Origin: Leucaena leucocephala
Lineage: Eukaryota; Streptophyta; Magnoliopsida; Fabales; Fabaceae
DNA: 64,000 bases
Reading direction: 5' to 3'
Assembly: GCA_037074615.1 (NCBI GenBank)
Contig: CM073518.1
Coordinates: forward strand, 1,364,001 to 1,428,000
Shown here: positions 36,856-49,295 of the stretch, piece after piece
Numbering within the stretch: the first letter of the stretch is position 1
How the letters are laid out: each line of letters begins with the position of its first letter
Translations under genes and position numbers: made by a program
The notes under the pieces: generated by a model
Told to the model about the DNA's origin: nothing
The model's database searches: none
Seen by the model: only the letters and a program-made list of their open reading frames with translations

Positions 36856-37548
36856 ATGGCCTCCCCTCAAGCAAACAACCTCAACTTCCCTTTCTTCCCT
36901 TCGCCACCTTTTCATCCCTACCACCCACCACCACCACCGTCTCATTCATCTCCGCCACCACCTCCTCCACCTCGCCGTGTACCTCCACCACCACCACCTC
37001 CTCCTCGCCGTGTACCTCCTCCTCGCCGTGTGCCTCCGCCACCGCCTCCACGTGTACCTCCGCCGCCGCCTTCTCATCCAATTGCTCCCCCTCCTCCACA
37101 TGTGCGACCACCACCACCCTCCCCAGTTCCGCCTTCCCCTGCTCCAAACCATCCCACAGTGATCGTGATTGTGTTGGTTTCATTGGGAGGCCTTCTCTTC
37201 CTTTCAATGCTGGCTTTTGCCCTGTTTTGCTTCATTAAGAGGAGGAAGAAGAAGTCATCTCAAGAAATAGACATTGTTCATTTTGATGAGCATAAAAGGG
37301 TTAAGAAAGAAATTGTGTCCGGTCCTTTCGGACAGAAGGTCATGGTGATGACGGTGGAGGATGATGTACATATCGACGCTGAAGTCAAGAAGAATGAGAA
37401 GTTTGGCGACGGTTTACATGCGGAATCATCATCGTCAGCTAATGATCATGTCAGTTCTAGTGGCCATGACCATGAAGTGGGAAATACTTCCTCTGGTATT
37501 GAACACCATCATCACGAGCTTCAACAAAAGCCAACTAGCCACGATTGA
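36856..37548 (+). CDS. TED6/TED7-like proline-rich single-pass membrane protein
   Basis: This intronless frame of 230 residues has three parts. Residues 1-100 are a Pro-rich extracellular-type domain with runs of Pro broken by RRV and PSH (extensin-like, but without SPPPP-Tyr repeats). Residues 101-127 (TVIVIVLVSLGGLLFLSMLA and on) are one membrane span, followed by the stop-transfer KRRKKK. The cytosolic part contains IDIVHFDEHKRVKKEIVSGP and GQKVMVMTVEDDVHID, then a His- and Ser-rich tail. The layout and the DEH..VKE..VSGPFG..V...EDDVHID block resemble TED6 and TED7, plasma-membrane proteins that bind secondary-wall cellulose synthases during xylem differentiation. A general proline-rich receptor-like protein is the alternative. 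Strong antisense frames at 36881-37207 only reflect the CCN repeats. Confidence 0.72.
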   Translation: MASPQANNLNFPFFPSPPFHPYHPPPPPSHSSPPPPPPPRRVPPPPPPPPRRVPPPRRVPPPPPPRVPPPPPSHPIAPPPPHVRPPPPSPVPPSPAPNHPTVIVIVLVSLGGLLFLSMLAFALFCFIKRRKKKSSQEIDIVHFDEHKRVKKEIVSGPFGQKVMVMTVEDDVHIDAEVKKNEKFGDGLHAESSSSANDHVSSSGHDHEVGNTSSGIEHHHHELQQKPTSHD

Positions 37549-38634
37549 AACCACACGAATATCCCAAAACTGCATAAAAGGATTCTATTCTCTCTGTAAT
37601 ATTTCAATCATTCTGTTCGCTGCGTCTTGCCCGTAATTCTGTTGAGTAATTTGACAAAACTGTGAAGTTTTTTTTTTTTTTTTTAATTTAAAGTTAACAT
37701 TTAAACTAAGATTTTTTTTTTAAAAAATACAAATACGTGAATTCCTTGCTCTGTATAGAATTTCAGATAATTGGCGCTATTTATTTATGACGTGTGAAGA
37801 TATTAATAATATAATGGAATACGTTCCTCATGGCATGGCACAAGAATTTGATTCTGATTCTGATTCGGTTCTCCCACTATTCCTGATAAAATTAATTAAT
37901 TGAGCCTGCCTTGGAAACCGCTAGAACTAAATGATTATCACGTACCAAAGAGCTCTTTTTTTTCTTTTTCTTTTTTTTTTATAAAAGATTTTAGAAAAAA
38001 GTTAGGCTCATGGCGATCTAATCTAAGGGTAGGGCAGAATCTCTTTTTTTCCTAAACGATATCAATATCGAGCAAGACGAGCCATCTATTACCCTCAGAC
38101 ATTCAGGAGCTAAGATGCCTCTCCAAATATTACGATTGAAACTATAACAAAGTAGTATTCCTCAGAGATCGAACACACTCTAAATAATCATATATTTTAT
38201 CTTTTTGGCAGTTATACTCCCGGATGATAGGTAAAGAGCTCCTTAAAAGCAAGCCTGCAACACATAGCCACTTCGGGCCAGTTCAGCCTTATTTACGACT
38301 TTTTGGAACCTCTATCAAGGTAGGCATTATCTTGGGCCAAAAGTTTTTCGCATTGGCGAAGTCCATGTGATCACCAGCCGAAAGAAGCACAAGATTTATA
38401 TAGAAATTAATCAAGGGTATGATGAATGAATGAAACGAATATCGCACAACACAAGGATTGATAATAAATATTACATCGATAATAAGTGTATTTCATACAA
38501 GTCGTCACCAACACAATCGAAATATACATAAACATGGTATTCATTAAGTATTACTAGGTTTGTCGGATTCTGCATGAAACTTTATTCTTCTTCTTCACAC
38601 GATCACAAGAAGGACACAGGATTACACGATTGTT
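37549..38634. other. Intergenic between TED7-like gene and ADH copy A
   Basis: It includes T-rich runs at 37668-37685 and 37960-37980. At 38030-38200 a diverged stretch contains CGAACACACTCTAAATAATC and may be an old repeat. The last about 100-200 bp are probably the 3' UTR of the minus-strand ADH gene. Confidence 0.4.
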
Positions 38635-40875
38635 CTATTCCTCCATGCGAATGATGCATCTGATGGACTCCCCCTTGAGCATGTAGTCAAAGGCTTTGTT
38701 GATCTCTGAGAAAGGGACTGAATGAGTGATGAACTTGTCCACTTCCAGCTCCTGCATTTTCATCATTAGCAATTGAATTCAAACACCAGCATGCAATAAA
38801 ACTCAATCTCCAAGCAGGCTTACCCCTCTCATGTACTTGTCCACCACAGAAGGCAGATCAGTGCGGGGTTTGAAGTTGCCATAGAAGGTGCCCTTCAAGG
38901 TCCTCTCGTTCAAGAAATTCATTGGATGAGTTTTGAATGTATCATCTTTGTTTGGCACTCCAACTAGTACCGCAACACCCCAACCCTGCACGCAATAACC
39001 ATTCCCACTGTTAGTTCTGCCTTCGAATTTAGCTTAACGAGTTATTATTATTTGTCTTTATGGCAATATCAAGTGAGTTCCAAATAAGTACATCATGGAC
39101 ACATTCGAATGCCGAGATCATGGCCTGGATGCTCCCCGTGCATTCAACCGCACGATCCACTCCTCCGTTAGTCATTTCAGCTATTACCTGTTCACAATTG
39201 AAGATAGTCAACTTTGATATGGTATCCAACTATATCTATTCATCAGAATAATTAGTTTTTATATGAGTGCACTGACCTCTTGCACGGGCTTGTCATGATC
39301 TTTTGGGTTCACAAACTCATTAACTCCAAACTTCTTGGCTGCCAATAACAACAGAAAAATATAGACTTCCATCAACGCCGATATGTAAATATTTAGCAAT
39401 TCAATTAGCCTCGTTGATTCCCTTTCTGTACGCAAGGAAATATGAGTAGTACCTAGCTCAAATCGGCTGGAAACTAAATCAACCCCGATAATTCTGGATG
39501 CACCAGAAATCCTTGCCCCTTCAGCAGCCTAAAATTCATATTAACAAAGAAGATCGGGAGTTGATGTAGCTGTTTAACTATGAACAGCTAAAAGTACTGA
39601 ACTCAACGAAAAAGAGGGGTACAAACATACAGCAAGTCCAACAGCTCCAAGCCCGAAGATGGCAACAGAAGAACCGGGTTTTGGTTTTGCAACGTTTACA
39701 GTAGCACCAAGACCTACAAGAATGAAGGAATCAATCAGAAAAAATGGAATTACTACTTCATCCAGAGATTACACATGATGAAGGAAGGGAAAAAGGATTC
39801 AAAACCTGTGCAGATACCACAACTGAGAACACAAACTTTGTCAAGAGGAGCAGCAGGGTCAATCTTAGCAACACACCCACCATGCACAACAGTGTACTCG
39901 CTGAATGTGGAAGTTCCCACAAAATGGTATATTGGCTGTCCATTCTTAGAGAATCTGGACTTGCCGTCACAGATCATAACTCCCCTGTCCGTGTTGATCC
40001 TGAGAAGGTCGCACATGTTGCTTTCTTCCGACTTACAGTGTGGGCACTCCCCACACTCGCCGGTGAATACCGGAAGAGCATGGTCTCCTGGTTTTAGATG
40101 AGTCACTCCCTCCCCTATGCTCTCCACAATCCTGAATATAATACCACGATCCAAATGAAGATTACTTTTATTTAAGCTAAAGGAATTTATACGAAGGGGA
40201 AGGAACATACCCTCCGGCTTCGTGACCTAATATACGAGGGAATACTGGAGTTTGACCCTGTCGTTGGAAAAAAATAAAATATAATAAAAGTAAGATTCAG
40301 ATTCCATAAAGGAAGGAGGATTCATAAAGAAGGTAGGTAGAGCGACTAAATAAAAGAAAAGTACCTTTGCTTCCCAGAAGTAAACGTCAGTATGGCAAAG
40401 AGAGGTAAAGAGGATTTTCAGACGCACTTCTCCAGTCTGGGGAGGCGCCACGTCTATATCTTCCATCACCAGTGGCTTCCCTGCTTCCCAAGCCACCGCA
40501 GCTACATTTCACAAAAATTCCACACAACCCAGTTAGTATACACGTTTATCCACACGGAACATCTAATTAACGTGGATCGGTTCGAAAATACATCCCCTCA
40601 ATTCAGATCCTCATACAGTGATAGGATCCGGATCGAAAACAAAACAGTCATCCGATTTTCACAAAGAATTCATGGACCCTAAGAACAACTACAGCAAGTC
40701 AAAGATCAAACGGAATTTTCAGAAATTCAAAAGAGCAAAATAGTGAAAGACAAAGAGATATGAAAGCAGGGGATGCAATATCCAGTTGCAGCAGTGAGCA
40801 GGAAGAAAAGGGAAGGAATTATGAGAGTGAAGTCGGACCTTTGCACTTGATAATCTGACCAGCAGTGGTAGACAT
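38635..40875 (-). CDS. ADH1: Alcohol dehydrogenase, class P (zinc-dependent), copy A
   Basis: Ten exons on the minus strand (40875-40839, 40501-40365, 40257-40211, 40131-39806, 39713-39631, 39528-39453, 39338-39277, 39187-39092, 38985-38824, 38751-38635) give 380 residues, the size typical of plant ADH. Catalytic zinc ligands C48 (SLCHTDVYFWEAK), H70 (GHEAGG) and C178 (LSCGICTG) are present. So are the four structural zinc cysteines 100, 103, 106 and 114 (ECGECPHCKSEESNMC). The NAD fold has IFGLGAVGLA and GVDLV. The enzyme reduces acetaldehyde to ethanol with NADH in the cytosol during oxygen shortage. Nine introns at the usual plant ADH positions support the model. A TATA-like TATATATAGC lies about 95 bp before the ATG. 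Copy B lies 1.3 kb upstream with the same exon sizes. It appears intact and functional. Confidence 0.95.
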
Positions 40876-42129
40876 AGCTACTGGATACTGAGTATGAAGG
40901 ACGACGACTACAGTGAAAATGGTTGAATATTCTTCAGACGATGTGTGGAAGGCGGCTGCCACCGAACGCTATATATACTGGGGAAGGACATGTCCGCTTG
41001 CGTAATAGTAGAAAGCTAGAGCCCGAATTAAGGAATTTTTAATTTTAAAGAAATAAAGGAAAAAAATGGAAGCAATAATTTCAATAGGTTTTGCTGTTGT
41101 AACGATCCAATACCAACAGGTTTAGGAAAACGACTATACGAGTATCCAGCGGCGCCTTGGTTTCCTTCGTCAACGTAGCCTTCTCTGGTTTCAGCTTTGC
41201 GTCTACCCCGTCCTCGTCTGTATCTTTCTCTAATTATAAACTTTATTAGATTTTTTTAGAATGTTATAAAAAATTTCCTTCAAATTTTTCTACAAATTTA
41301 ATTTTTATACTATTTTATTATAATTTTTAAAACAATAATCAATACAATTAAGCCGCTGAACATAAATAAAACAATTTAATTATTGAAGTGATATACAATC
41401 ATTTATTCATTTTTAAATAATTTATATCGTGTAAAATTAACATCATTAACGCAACATAAATTTGAAAAATATTTTATGATGTAGAATAAATATTGACATG
41501 TGATTTTAAAATGTTGAGTTTTCTGTGTGCCGTAAAGTTATAGTACTAATATATAGTAAACTAGCATATCTCGTTAATAATCGAGCTTGGAAAATCTTTT
41601 TTTTGAGTAAATTACCTTCATAAACGATTTCTTATATAAATTTATGTACTAAACACAAAAACTGCGTAACGAAGTGATGTAACAGGGGTTAAGAAGAGAT
41701 GGGAAGAGATATCAAACGCCCTCGAAATTTATGTATTCTTTTATGAATTTCTGGTCGTTGAACTGAAAAGCTGCGATAGTGCATGCAACTTGGTCTTTTA
41801 TTCTTGACTGTTTGTTTAATTTGTCTTTTTAACCTTGAATATGAATGTTGAAATACATAAAATTAAAGATTTAATAACACAACCATTTTCATTCACAAAG
41901 TATAAGATGTTATATGAATAAAAGTATCAAACAAATGCCGTATCACATACACGACGGGTATGAGTATATTATTACAATGTGTGTCTAAAATTTCAAGTGA
42001 CAAGATCTCGAGAATGCGATGCTGCACAAATTTGATAAAATACACTGGGGATTACTATTTTAAATGAAACTTTATTCTTGCTTTTCACAGCCACAAAGAA
42101 GACTCTGAATCCTGACAGCACTCATGGTT
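40876..42129. other. ADH intergenic spacer with promoter of copy A
   Basis: A TATA-like element lies at about 40969-40978. The conserved promoter block is at 41151-41167. The rest (41220-42060) is AT-rich and includes the 3' flank of copy B. Confidence 0.6.
41151..41167 (-). promoter_or_regulatory. Conserved ADH promoter block with anaerobic-type motifs (copy A)
   Basis: The 17-bp block GGCGCCTTGGTTTCCTT occurs here and, identically, upstream of copy B (44730-44746), at 276 and 305 bp from the respective start codons. It contains TGGTTT, the core of the anaerobic response element of plant ADH promoters, and a GC-rich GGCGCC. Flanking sequence is diverged, so the block looks conserved rather than simply recent. 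Confidence 0.6.
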
Positions 42130-44425
42130 CTACTCTTGCATACGGATGATGCACCTGATGGCCTCCCCCTTGAGCATGTAGTCAAATGCCTTGTTGATCT
42201 CTGAGAAAGGCACTGAATGAGTGAGGAACTTGTCCAGTTCCAGCTCCTGCATTTTCATCATTAGCAACTGAATTCAAGCACCATCATACAATACGATTCA
42301 TGATCTCTAGCTAAGTAGGCTTACCCCTTTCATGTACATCTCCACAACAGAAGGCAAATCAGAGCGAGGCTTATAATTGCCATAGAAGGTGCCCTTCAAA
42401 GTCCTCTCATTCAAGAAATTCACCGGATGAGTTTTGAATGCATCATCTTTGTTTGGTACTCCAACTAGTACCGCCACACCCCATCCCTACACACAATAAA
42501 ACCATTTATTACGACATAGTTAGCTCTGGCTTTGTAGGTGGCCTTTCTATTATGACGACTTTTTAGCAATTAGAAGGCAGACGAGTTTTGAATAGGTACA
42601 TCGTGGACACATTCAAATGCTGAGATCATGGCCTGGATGCTCCCACTGCACTCGACCGCACGATCCACACCTCCATTTGTCATTTCAGCTATTACCTGGT
42701 CACAACTAAATCAAGTTAACTATGATTTGATAGGCGATTCTATTTATCAATCAACCAACTAGTTTATCTACGTAGGCACCTCTTGTACAGGCTTATCATG
42801 ATCTTTTGGGTTCACAAACTCATTAACTCCAAACTTCTTGGCTGCCAATAACAATCCAAAACATAAACTACCATCAATATACATGTGGTTTAATCAGTTA
42901 TGTGGGGGTCTTTTCTGAAAGTAGGAACTGTACCTTCCCCAAAACGGCTGGAAACTAAATCAACCCCAATAATTCTAGATGCACCACAAACCCTTGCCCC
43001 TTCAGCTGCCTAAAATTTAGATAAGAAATTATGATCAGGACATAATATAGATATTTGATTATGAACTGCTAAAAAAAACTAGACTCCGCAAAAAAAGAGG
43101 GAAAAGGCAGTTATTAGCGCACAGCGAGGCCAACAGCTCCCAGTCCAAAAATGGCAACAGAGGAACCGGGTTTTGGTTTTGCAACATTTACAGTAGCACC
43201 AAATCCTACAAGAAAATCAATCAGAAAATGGCATTGCTACTTCGTCCAAAGATTATACGCATGTTGAACAAAGGGAAAACGGCGACAAAACCTGTGCAGA
43301 TTCCGCAGCTAAGAACACAAACTTTGTCAAGAGGAGCAGCGGGGTCAATCTTAGCAACACATCCAGCATGCACAACAGTGTACTCGCTGAATGTGGAAGT
43401 TCCCAGAAAATGGTGTATTGGCTGTCCGTTCTTAGAGAATCTGGACTTGCCGTCACTGATCATAACACCCCTGTCCGTGTTGATCCTGAGAAGGTCGCAC
43501 ATGTTGCTTTCTTCCGACTTACAATGTGGGCATTCCCCACACTCGCCTGTGAATACCGGAAGAGCGTGATCTCCTGGTTTCAGATGAGTCACTCCCTCCC
43601 CTACACTCTCCACAATCCTGAATATAATACCACAACCCAAATGAAGATTAGTTTTATTTAAGCTAACGGATTTAAAACCAACGCGTAATACGCACGAAAG
43701 GGAAGGAACATACCCTCCGGCTTCGTGGCCAAATATACGAGGGAACACGGGAGTTTGTCTCTGTCAATGGAGAAAAAGATATAATAATAGTAAGATTCAT
43801 GTTCGACACAGGAAGAAACATGCGTAATGATAGGTATTGAAATGAAATGAGAGAATCACCTTAGCTTCCCAGAAGTAAACGTCAGTATGGCAAAGAGAGG
43901 TAAAGAGGATTTTCAGACGCACTTCTCCAGCCTGTGGAGGCGCTACCTCTACCTCTTCGATCACCAGTGGCTTCCCTGCTTCCCAAGCCACCGCAGCTAC
44001 ATTTTACAAATTCCGGACAAATCGATCAGTATATACTTTTACATAAGAGAACACATACAGCGTGGATCAGTTCGAAAATATATACATCCCCCGAAATCAG
44101 ACATCGATAGATGGATAGGATCAGAATCCAAAACAAAGGAGTTGAAATAATTTTCAAAAACCACTTGACATTCCCAAATGAAGCAGAAAGAAGCGTGTTA
44201 GCATCCGAAGAGAGCAACAACAAAAACAGGGAAAATTAATAGACCGCAACAACCGCACGTAGTCCAAAGATAAAATCCAAAATTCTGAAGAGAGGATAAT
44301 ATATAACTAGATGTATGAAGAAACTAGACAAAGAAAAAGAGGAGAGGAGAGATTTGAAAGCAGGATGAAGAAGGGAGTGAAGGCGGACCTCTGCACTTGA
44401 TGACCTGACCAGCTGTGCTAGACAT
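42130..44425 (-). CDS. Alcohol dehydrogenase, class P (zinc-dependent), copy B
   Basis: Ten exons match copy A in size one for one (44425-44389, 43996-43860, 43760-43714, 43617-43292, 43205-43123, 43009-42934, 42841-42780, 42695-42600, 42486-42325, 42246-42130) and give 380 residues. Zinc ligands and the NAD motif are the same. Differences from copy A include RQTPVFPRIFGHEAGG, GFGATVNVA, ARVCGASRII, FGEAKKFG, and SDLPSVVEMYMKG. The protein appears fully functional. The intron after exon 5 begins GTGCGC, a weaker donor than usual. The promoter has a G-box (CCCACGTGGCC at about 44548-44558) that copy A lacks. The two genes form a head-to-tail tandem duplicate of some age, since introns differ more than exons. 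Confidence 0.95.
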
Positions 44426-44547
44426 GGTAGTTTCTTAGCACAGAGTATGAATGAAGGATGAAGGCGATAGCGAGGAATTGTTGAAATTTGCTAGGATGTG
44501 AGGAATGCAGAGCCCCGCGGAAGCTATATATGCTGGGGGAAGACGTG

Positions 44548-44558
44548 CCCACGTGGCC
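44548..44558 (-). promoter_or_regulatory. G-box in the ADH copy B promoter
   Basis: CCCACGTGGCC contains the palindromic G-box CACGTG about 125 bp before the ATG, with a TATA-like GCATATATAGC (about 44523-44533) nearer the gene. G-boxes near the TATA box are known in Arabidopsis and maize ADH promoters. At the same place copy A has ACATGTCC instead. Confidence 0.65.
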
Positions 44559-44729
44559 ACTTGTGTCGTGCCGGGAGGGGCCCGAATTGAAATATATGTA
44601 TATATTGGTCTTAAAAAATGAGAGGAAGGATCTGGAAAGGCAATACCGCTTTGGTGTTGCAGCCGGGTCCAGAGGCGGAATTCGTTTTGTCCAATAAGAT
44701 GAAGAAGATTCCAAAGTGGTCTCTCCAAC

Positions 44730-44746
44730 GGCGCCTTGGTTTCCTT
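44730..44746 (-). promoter_or_regulatory. Conserved ADH promoter block (copy B)
   Basis: The same 17 bp as at 41151-41167 (GGCGCCTTGGTTTCCTT) are found 305 bp before the copy B start codon, followed by further GC-rich sequence with CCACGCCACGTAGGCGG. Confidence 0.6.
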
Positions 44747-44759
44747 AGACCACGCCACG

Positions 44760-45394
44760 TAGGCGGCCCTGGTTTTAGACCCTGGGCCCACTCTTCGCAG
44801 GTTTCTTCATCAGACAGCGCAATGAGGAAAGTACTCGGCTTGAACTCTGAAAACATAGGGTTGACCGTTGGTTGGGAAGAGCGTAAATATCATCAAATGA
44901 TGAATAATAGCAAGTTGTTACTGTTGAGTTTTGTTTGAAATATAATCTTTTTTTTTTTCAAATAGAAAATCGAAGAAAAAAAAGGTTTGTTAGCACAAGG
45001 ATCGCTTAAAGTTTGGAATGAAGAAGCAGCCCTCCCCAAGCCAACTATATAAAACGCATGGGCTTTAAACATCACATTAATTGTTAATTAAATTAATCAT
45101 CATCGTGGCTGTCCTACACAAAGTGTTTAGAAGGGTTCAGTTTGGGAAAAGGTGCAATAAAATATAATATTACCATAATTAATTATTTACGCGTGGGCTC
45201 GATTAAAAGCCAAGTATTTCCCATGATATGTGTGTCTAACTTTATCCTCCTGGCCACCTTCTACCTTAGATCGTTGATCCTCCACGTATGTTCTGAATAC
45301 AAAGATTACCATATCCTGAACTAGTTCCCAATTCCCATCGGTTTTGAAACAGCCGCATCAACAATACAAAACCTGTGTGCTCCAATCCAAGACA

Positions 45395-45434
<40 letters not shown>

Positions 45435-45595
45435 GTGGGCTTCATTTTAAGCTTAAATGATTTTTTAGGCGACGTTAATTCTGCGCCTCTTATAGAACAT
45501 TTCAAAGCTAGAGTTTACTTATCCAATTTCCATAACTAAACAACCAAGTTATTCACTTCCCATGTATTTTATTATTAAAAACATTATACATCAAT
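44760..45595. other. Intergenic, between ADH copy B and the PIN-like pseudogene
   Basis: It contains a TA microsatellite at about 45396-45429. No gene is visible. Confidence 0.5.
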
Positions 45596-45600
45596 CAAAA

Positions 45601-47690
45601 TATATATCGAATTGCAGAATTGACGTACCCAGTGCTCAAAATATGATGATGTACTCCGTATTCCCTTGCAAATACAAAAGGCACGATCCCTTGTGGAAGA
45701 GCAGCCTGAGAAACCAAAAGTTAATATAATATTCATAACAACGTCAAGTAAGGTGCGTTTGTATCAACATGTACCTGTACAATGGCGGCTCGTAGTTTGA
45801 GTCCTCTCAATCCAACATATATAGCAGTGGAGGCAGCGGCCATGACAACAGGTCCCAAAATGAAGAGAAGTTGCCATTCCCATGGCTGCCGTTTTGGCGC
45901 CACATACTATGATCTGAGGCTAGGTGCCATGAATAGCCCTGTATGCATGCTTATAAGCTCTCTTGTAAGTGAAGGGTCAAACGTTGTGAATTTGATCCTG
46001 TTATTAGTTGATTTTCAACGTATATGTTTCTACATATCTAGGCTAAAGCAGAATATGTATTAGGGTTCCGCAGCAGTTTCCTTCCTACAACGTTAAGTAT
46101 GAGTCTCATCATTACCAGAGCTCGCGGCATCTTCTGGTTTGTTCCCACTGAATCTTTGGCACCTCCTTACTCCAACAATGGCATATTCGTGATATCTCTG
46201 AAGCTTATTTCTTTCTCTTTGATAATAGCACATCGATATAGGAGGCGCCACAAATTCTGAAACCAGATGAAAAATGCACTTGAAGTCTGATAATTGTTGA
46301 AGCCATGCTAAAAACTCATGAAAAAGATGGTGGAAAAAAGACGAAGAAATTGCTCATGTCGACCATGACAATTGGAGACTCAACTCAGAAGGTACACCTG
46401 AAACGGCTACAATGCCTCAGATTCGACTAAGTTCCAAAGTAATATGCAAACGATGACAGTATATTGTTCCCTCCACAAACCCCTAAACGACACAAAAGTT
46501 ACACAACGCCACACGTACGTACCTGACACAGTTATTTCTCGGCTTCCTGGTCCCTCTCCGCCTGGACACGTCCCCAGCGACAACTGCTGGTAACTCTTCC
46601 CGAGCCGGAGACGTCGTTCATAACGGTGGGCTCCTTGACATCGTCATTTCATATTCGTTAACGTTAGACGCCGGTGGCTTTGCTTGGAGGGAGCAAGCAT
46701 CTGACGTCGACATCGCGTATTCTATTACCCGTGGGCTCCCGGTCAGGCATCAAAATTTGACGTCTTCCACGGCACCGGCGTGGTGTGACTGAAACAGATG
46801 GAGCGGTGTATTAGCGGAGAAGATTTCTGCGTTGGAGAGTCTGGGAGTGGCGATCCCTGCGGACCAAGATAATGTGGAGTCAGGAGCAGAGGACGTGGTT
46901 CGTCGGATATGGACTCGTATACGTCTATTGCCGTCGATTTCAGTTTCCGTTCGAAGCGGCACGTCACGACCGTCCAGGGTGATGACGTCGCCGTCGATCT
47001 CAAATTTTACGATGGAGGCGGCCGTTGGTCCAGGAAACTTGCTCCGAATCAAAAAGGTGGCAGCCCCATACTCGAACAAGAATAACAGTAGGGTGTACCT
47101 GAAAAATTAGATCCGTTATGAATGTGATTTCTCTTATATATATATATATATGCAGCCATTGTCAAGCAGTCTTTGTTTGATCTACTCGACATCTTTAATT
47201 AAATCACACACAGAAGGATATGCATGGGAAGGTGTGTATATATATATATACCAGACGATGGATTGAAGCACGACGAGTTGGACCATGAGGGAGTGGGTGA
47301 AATGGCCGCACATGTCTTGGAGTAAGGGAATGCCCATCACAAGAGTGTTGGGAAGAGAGGAGAGAGAGAAGAGAGTGATGAGCCAATCCAAGGTTGCAGA
47401 GCGGAAGAAGAAGAGACAAAGAGAGAGGGAGAACAGAACGGAGAGCTTGGAGAGACTGTCAGCCAATATGAACCGAGAGTCCATCTGGTAGGGATTGTTA
47501 CGAGAAATGAAGTGGAAGGAGAGAACAGGGACGGCGAACACCGCCACAAAGCGGTTGATGCCGGAGCACTGTGCGCTGCTAAATATGTTGAACCATTTCA
47601 CCGAAGCGTATGCCACCAGCATGGCGTAGTAAAGAGGCACCATTGCACTCATCACTTTGTAGAAATCCCCTACCCCATGTTATCATCTTC
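45601..47690 (-). pseudogene. PIN6-like auxin efflux carrier pseudogene
   Basis: On the minus strand the first exon (about 47690-47259) is well preserved: LYYAMLVAYASVKWFNIFS, CSGINRFVAVFAVPVLSFHF, QMDSRFILADSLSKLSVLF and PNTLVMGIPLLQDMCG. It ends at a normal TG|GTATAT donor. Near the start, four extra bases after ATGATAACATGGGG shift the frame. The second exon (from 47102) reads YTLLLFLFEYGAATFLIR and SKFPGPTAASIVKFEIDGDV, then SNAEIFSANTP, as in PIN6. It meets TGA at about 46750, and more stops follow in the collinear remainder (KEISFRDITNMPLLE, then stop). The MMRLILNVVGRKLLRNPNTY stretch survives near 46100. Later exons are deleted or frameshifted: GLFMAP..RS then stop at about 45935, and AALPQGIVPFVFAREYG at 45700. 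The final exon was not found. PIN proteins export auxin, and this copy cannot. Confidence 0.85.
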
Positions 47691-49110
47691 TTCTTCGGGT
47701 CTGTTGAAAATATTTTATAATATAGTGAAGATAAAATATGGCATTAGCCAGGGTTTATATAAGCCAATTTTCTTGCAAAGTACTGATTTGCCCTCCACAA
47801 CATTACTGATTTACAAGGCAGGTTTTTTGCTTGGCCATTGGCACATATATAGTGGTAATCAATGTCTTGTTGTTAGGGCTAATCACTGAAATGTTGCACG
47901 TTTGTTTATATTTATTGCGCAATCCTCAACCTCATTTGTCGTAATAAAACTCCCTGCTCTTCCGTCCCTCTGATTCAAATACAACGTACACAACAATAAC
48001 AGCCCACAGCCAACAGTCCCTACAAGGCCACAACGTACGTACGTACGTATAGAAAAAACTACGTCTATTCTTTGATAAAAATGATTTAGTGTTTATTATT
48101 TCTATAATAAACATGATTGTTTTTAGTCAAGGATCAAGCACAGAAACTTTATGGATGAAGACCGTATGTGTCCGTCTGTTGAGAAATGGCTTTTGACAGC
48201 TGTGTGTCGAACCTGCTGCATTGTTCCCTATTATTACCTCTGATTATCCCTCAATTTGTCCCATCCTGGTACCAAATGTCTTAATATTTCTTCATTTGCC
48301 AAGCCTCTTAACATCAATATTATATTATTTCTATATATATGCCAAGTATTTAGAGTTTAACTAATGTTTTTAATTTTTATAAATTAATTATTTAGCTATA
48401 AGATGAAAAGGATTATAATTATTGCCCGTTGAAATTTAAAAAACAACGCAAAATACACAGAATGTCTATAGCATAGTACTCTGCTATTATTTTCAACACA
48501 CTGATTTTATTTTATGTTCAATTATGAAAATTAGCACTGTATCCACAAAAATTAGTCAAAGGGGATAGAATTGATGAGTTAATAAACTCATACACTTATT
48601 CCGTCGCTACTTACTATAAACATGAATTTCCAAGTGTATTTAAATAGGTAATTTTTGACCACTTGTTGGTCTCGGCAAAGTTTTCCGAATCACTTTGGGA
48701 TCTTTGCTAGCAGAAAAAACAAACACTCATACCCCTTTGTGCGTCTGATTTATTAGGACCATGACAAGAGCAGATAATTAAGTAATGTTGGTCAATCTCT
48801 AAATTCCATACGAGGAAAACTATATTCACCCAGTTAGAGTTAAAAGAATCATTTCATTATATATAGAGAGATCCATGTAGGGATCTGTATATCGTTAATG
48901 AGATTCTAACTTGTTTGTCACCAAAACTAGGAGAGAGAGGAAGAGCGGTGAGTGGGGGAGGGAGTGTTGGTGAATGAGAGGCAAAAATTGTCCTATCTAG
49001 TGTTTTTTGTTTGGTCATGATGTTTGCTTGATAGAGAGGAAGAGAGGATAATGGATTGGGAAGGGTGGACACGATTAGACCTTTTCAACTTTGGTCAAAA
49101 GTCTCCCGTC
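47691..49110. other. AT-rich intergenic region
   Basis: A short ACGT tandem run lies at about 48034-48049. No gene is visible. Confidence 0.45.
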
Positions 49111-49295
49111 ACCAACGGAGTTAGTCCGAGTGGTAAGCGGCTCGGTATCGTTTAAGCGAGGTCTTGAGTTCGAGCCTTAGCGTACGCAAAAAATTTTCGT
49201 TGGGAGACTCACCCACCATAGCCAGGTACGCGACGCAGGTCGGATCCGGATGTAATCGGGGCAAAGCTCCGATGAACCCGGTGAAAAAAAAAAAG
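49111..49295 (+). mobile_element. tRNA-derived SINE (family 1), full length, best-preserved copy
   Basis: It runs ACCAACGGAGTTAGTCCGAG, A box TGGTAAGCGGCTCGG, B box GTCTTGAGTTCGAGCC, GGGAGACTCACCCACCATAG, CGCAGGTCGGATCCGGATG and GAACCCGGTG plus poly-A. A 13-bp duplication AAAGTCTcCCGTC / AAAGTCTgTCGTC (one mismatch) flanks it at 49098-49110 and 49296-49308. Confidence 0.88.

Noticed and set aside
36881..37207. Antisense frame opposite the TED7-like gene
   Set aside because: Its Glu/Val/His composition is the mirror of the CCN proline codons; no independent evidence.
39744..40101. Plus-strand frames opposite the ADH exons (also 43228-43661)
   Set aside because: They mirror conserved ADH exon 4 on the other strand, and appear in both copies for that reason only.
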